20,605 nucleotides of DNA from Dentipellis sp. KUC8613 (Eukaryota > Basidiomycota > Agaricomycetes > Russulales > Hericiaceae), in the NCBI GenBank assembly GCA_002286715.1, contig NSJX01000072.1, positions 13,154 to 33,758 of the forward strand, given 5' to 3'. Every line of letters begins with the position of its first letter. Within the stretch, counting starts at the first letter, position 1. The position numbers and the translations under genes are program-made. Positions 18,236 to 20,605 of this stretch are shown here, piece by piece. The notes beneath the pieces are model-generated. The model was not told the origin of the DNA. It saw only the letters and a list, made by a program, of their open reading frames with translations, and did not search any database.

Positions 18236-19634
18236 ATGTCATCGTATCACCACAATCCGTATGCCGCCGACCAACAGCAACAGCAAGCGCAACAGCAAAT
18301 GCAACAGCAGCTTCAAGGACAGGGTCAAGGGCAAGGCCAGCAAGCACACGCGTACCAAGCAGCAGCAATGACGCCGTCGACGCCCGGCGGCGCAAGCAGC
18401 GGCGTCAGCACGCCCATGTCGATGGGCTACGCGCCATGGGACTTTGACCCCTCCGACGCCAGCGGGGGCGTGCAGCAGCTTATCGATGCGGCAGCGGCAG
18501 CAGCAGCGGCGAGCGCCAGCCCGCAGGAGATGTACCCGACCCCGCAGCCGACGTCCGGACACCACTCCCCCGTCGTGATTCAGCTCGAGGAGCGCCCCCC
18601 GCCGCAGAGCATCATCCGCAGCAGGCAGAAGGCGCGCGCGGCTGCCGCGTCGGCGTCGGCTTCTGCGTCTGCGTCTGGTGAGAGCAGGCCCGAGATCCGC
18701 GTCGAGACGGGCGGCGGGGACGGGGGTGTTGCGAGGGTGTCGCCGACGCGTGTCCATGCGGAGCGCGAGCGCGCGCATCCGTACCGCCGTCCGCAGAGTG
18801 CTGAAGGCAAACCTCGCGGCGGCGGCAAGGCAGACAAGGGCGCGCGGCGCGCGAGCGACCAGGGTTATTCTGTGAGATCTGCCGCGCACGATGCGGGCGC
18901 GGGCGCTGGCCCGTCGTCGTCGTACACAAGTCCGTCTGATACAAGGGAAGACACGCCGTCGGGATCGGGCTTCGGGGCGTCGCGCATGGGGTACGTCGTC
19001 GAGTTTTCTGTGCTATCTTGCTTTCTGATGGCTTCGCTTTTTCTCCCACTTGTGTGGGGTCTAGTGCGCCGCTTATCGTGCCCAGCATGTCGCGCCCATC
19101 AACCGCGCGAGCGCAAACGTCGTCGCCGAACATGCCGCCTCCCGCGATACCACCAAGCGCAAACGAGAAGGTCTTCGGCATCCGCTCGGATATCAACTAC
19201 AGCTCGGCGACAGGGTTCATGACCGCCCTGCTTGAACTGCCCGGTGTGAAACGCACGGACGTCGACGCGAGCATATCGACATGCCAATACACGCAACTGC
19301 GCCAAGTCGTCGTCTCCGGCCGGACGACGCCCCCATTCACCGAGTACGAGCAAGACGAGCGCGAAGGCCGCGCGCACACCTCACGACAGCGCAAGTACGG
19401 CAAGTTCATGAAAAGGCTGACCGTGCCGGCCAACACACAGGTGCGTCGTGTCGCTTTGGACGTGGTGCCTCGCTGCGGATCGCTCAGTGTGCGCCGTCGC
19501 CCTCTTGCCCGACCCCCGTGCAGGCCCACGACGTCAGCGCCGAGCTGCAAGATGGGATTTTGATCCTCAGGATACCGCTCACGCCTGCGATAACGGCCGA
19601 GAACCCCAGCCCGCAACCCATCATCATTCGGTAG
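18236..19634 (+). CDS. Small heat shock protein (Hsp20) with long Q/A/S-rich N-terminus
   Basis: ATP-independent holdase chaperone of the alpha-crystallin/Hsp20 family, presumably cytosolic. Exons 18236-18990, 19065-19440 and 19524-19634 give 413 aa, roughly twice the usual fungal length. Residues 1-284 are low complexity: a Q-rich segment at about 14-40 (including QGQGQGQGQQ), a poly-Ala run near 85-95, a Ser/Ala repeat near 140-150, and basic and Gly/Ser-rich stretches. The alpha-crystallin domain spans about 290-396: FGIRSDINYS, LLELPGVKRTDVD, RKYGKFMKRLTVP, then AHDVSAELQDGILILRIPL, which holds the A-x(n)-G-x-L signature. The C-terminus PIIIR provides an I-x-I-type motif (I410, I412) used for oligomer contacts. 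The ATG at 18236 is chosen because it follows the TATA-bearing promoter and begins the Q-rich head MSSYHHNPYAAD. Both introns are GT-AG. Confidence 0.92.
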
Positions 19635-20130
19635 CGCTGCCTCGCCTATCTCATATCCTGCGAAACCCCGTGGCGGGTGTGCGTGCGTGCTGCAAGTTGA
19701 AGTGCAATATGTGTATCTATGTTCAAAATCAACAGTGCGATCGTCGGTGCCCCCACTCAAATCTCCAACATCAGAAACAACAAAATTACGCAACGTCCAA
19801 GATTCAGAACTCAAAATCCAGGCTTCAATGCGTCCACCAGCGTGCATCCAATATAATCAATGCAACTTTCTTGTCTCGTCAGGTGCATATCGCCGCGCCG
19901 CCGCAACATAATCCCCTATTCAACCGGAACATCCAAATGAATTCCTGGACCCATCGTATGATACCAAGCTTATGCCAAGGACCCTCGTATCGCGCACGAG
20001 GGCGTAATATACCGTATGTTAATCTAGGCCCGCCATCCATTCACCCACCCATCCATACCCGCTCCGCCTGTCTTGCTTTTGCTTTTCGCTTCTTTTTTTC
20101 CTTCCTTTCTTTTCGTCTTGATATCCATCC

Positions 20131-20175
20131 TGTTCTGTGCTGTCTCGTCCTGTCCTGTCATGTCGTGTCCTGTCG
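20131..20175. repeat. TGTCN pentamer repeat, nine units
   Basis: Nine consecutive 5-bp units of the form TGTYN (one reading CGTCC) run from 20131 to 20175: TGTTC, TGTGC, TGTCT, CGTCC, TGTCC, TGTCA, TGTCG, TGTCC and TGTCG. Imperfect but clearly periodic. Confidence 0.8.
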
Positions 20176-20280
20176 TGGCTCTTGTGTATCATAGAGTAGT
20201 AATCGCGCGCATATATGTATATGTATCACTGGCTGACAATCTGCGCCAAGTACTAGTCGTGCCCAATTCCCCATGAGTCT

Positions 20281-20475
20281 TCAGTCCGTTTGTTGAAATG
20301 TATACTGAGCATCCCTTTCTAGCGATACTTTGACGTCGAAAATTAAAGACAACATGAGGCTCTTTATTGCCGTTTTCAGAAAGGTTGGCGGCGGCGCGAC
20401 TTCACACGGTTTTGCGCGCGTCGCGAGCCGAGATACATTTCGAATGTGCTCCATGACGAGGGCACGTATTGACAT
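20281..20475 (-). CDS. Unrecognised small minus-strand ORF
   Basis: A 64-codon frame starting MSIRALVMEHIRNVSRLAT and ending FQQTD. I do not recognise it. A minus-strand AATAAA lies inside the frame near 20362-20367, which argues against a real coding exon. It might be the last exon of a gene entering from the right edge, since a CAG|GTGCTGAC-like donor context sits at the very end of the window on that strand, but this is weak. Confidence 0.12.
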   Translation of the reverse strand: MSIRALVMEHIRNVSRLATRAKPCEVAPPPTFLKTAIKSLMLSLIFDVKVSLERDAQYTFQQTD

Positions 20476-20605
20476 GAAAATAAGTGCGTTGTGATTGTAG
20501 AGAACGCCTTCTTTGCGCCCCAGCTTTTTCCGAGTGAAAAGACCGATTTTTGAGAAAGTCGGAATTGGAGGGGGAGGAGGAAAGAGTTGGAGTCAGCACC
20601 TGAAC

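Larger units (their letters stand above)
19635..20605. other. Gene-free right end with simple repeats
   Basis: It begins with the Hsp20 3' flank. Further right are a CCAT/CCAC-type microsatellite (about 20033-20057), a T/C-rich tract (about 20085-20117) and a TGTCN pentamer array (20131-20175). A T-rich/pentamer combination could also be a promoter, but no plus-strand exon follows inside the window. Nothing else is recognisable. Confidence 0.55.

Noticed and set aside
18239..18889. Antisense ORF over the Hsp20 N-terminal exon
   Set aside because: Low-complexity shadow of the Q/A-rich exon; no domain and no splice-compatible partner exons.
1..20605. tRNA, rRNA or CRISPR features
   Set aside because: No cloverleaf with A and B boxes, no rRNA-like stretch and no regularly spaced direct repeats with unique spacers were recognised by eye.

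Overview
This looks like nuclear DNA of a filamentous basidiomycete fungus, most likely an Agaricomycete (mushroom or polypore type). That is an inference from three things: compact genes cut by many short introns (45 assigned here, most of them 49-65 nt), GC-rich coding sequence, and the protein set. No prokaryotic operons, CRISPR arrays, rRNA or tRNA genes were seen.

Layout. Positions 1-1600 hold a C-rich degenerate minisatellite tract with no credible gene. It ends in a cluster of nested inverted repeats at 1585-1684. Positions 1690-2540 are AT-richer and gene-free, with a very weak hint of a decayed retroelement. A divergent gene pair follows, sharing a 340-bp promoter region: a NIPA-type magnesium transporter on the minus strand (2626-4233, 7 exons, 424 aa) and a cytosolic/mitochondrial-type Xaa-Pro aminopeptidase P on the plus strand (4574-7698, 22 exons, 639 aa). 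Next come two tandem paralogous SF1 (Upf1/MOV10/SDE3/HELZ-like) RNA helicases (8482-11706, 941 aa; 12342-15659, 969 aa). Both have N-terminal zinc fingers and identical intron positions and phases. After them lie a CCDC6-like (DUF2046) coiled-coil protein (16123-17486, 3 exons, 408 aa) and a small heat shock protein whose alpha-crystallin domain follows a roughly 280-residue Q-, A- and S-rich N-terminus (18236-19634, 3 exons, 413 aa). The last 970 bp hold microsatellite-like sequence and no convincing gene.

The genes do not form a pathway. NIPA and aminopeptidase P are housekeeping genes, and CCDC6-like and Hsp20 are unrelated neighbours. The distinctive part is the helicase pair. Its members share an SF1B core and a U1/JAZ-type C2H2 finger. 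Only copy 2 also carries an upstream CCCH finger. Two short motifs are conserved between the copies inside an otherwise unalignable acidic linker. A role in small-RNA silencing, transposon or mycovirus control, or mRNA turnover would fit the family, but that is inference.

The gene models were built by hand, joining exons by splice signals, phase and conserved protein sequence. All exon sums are in frame. Three introns need GC-AG splicing, and three exons are only 7, 10 and 15 nt long.
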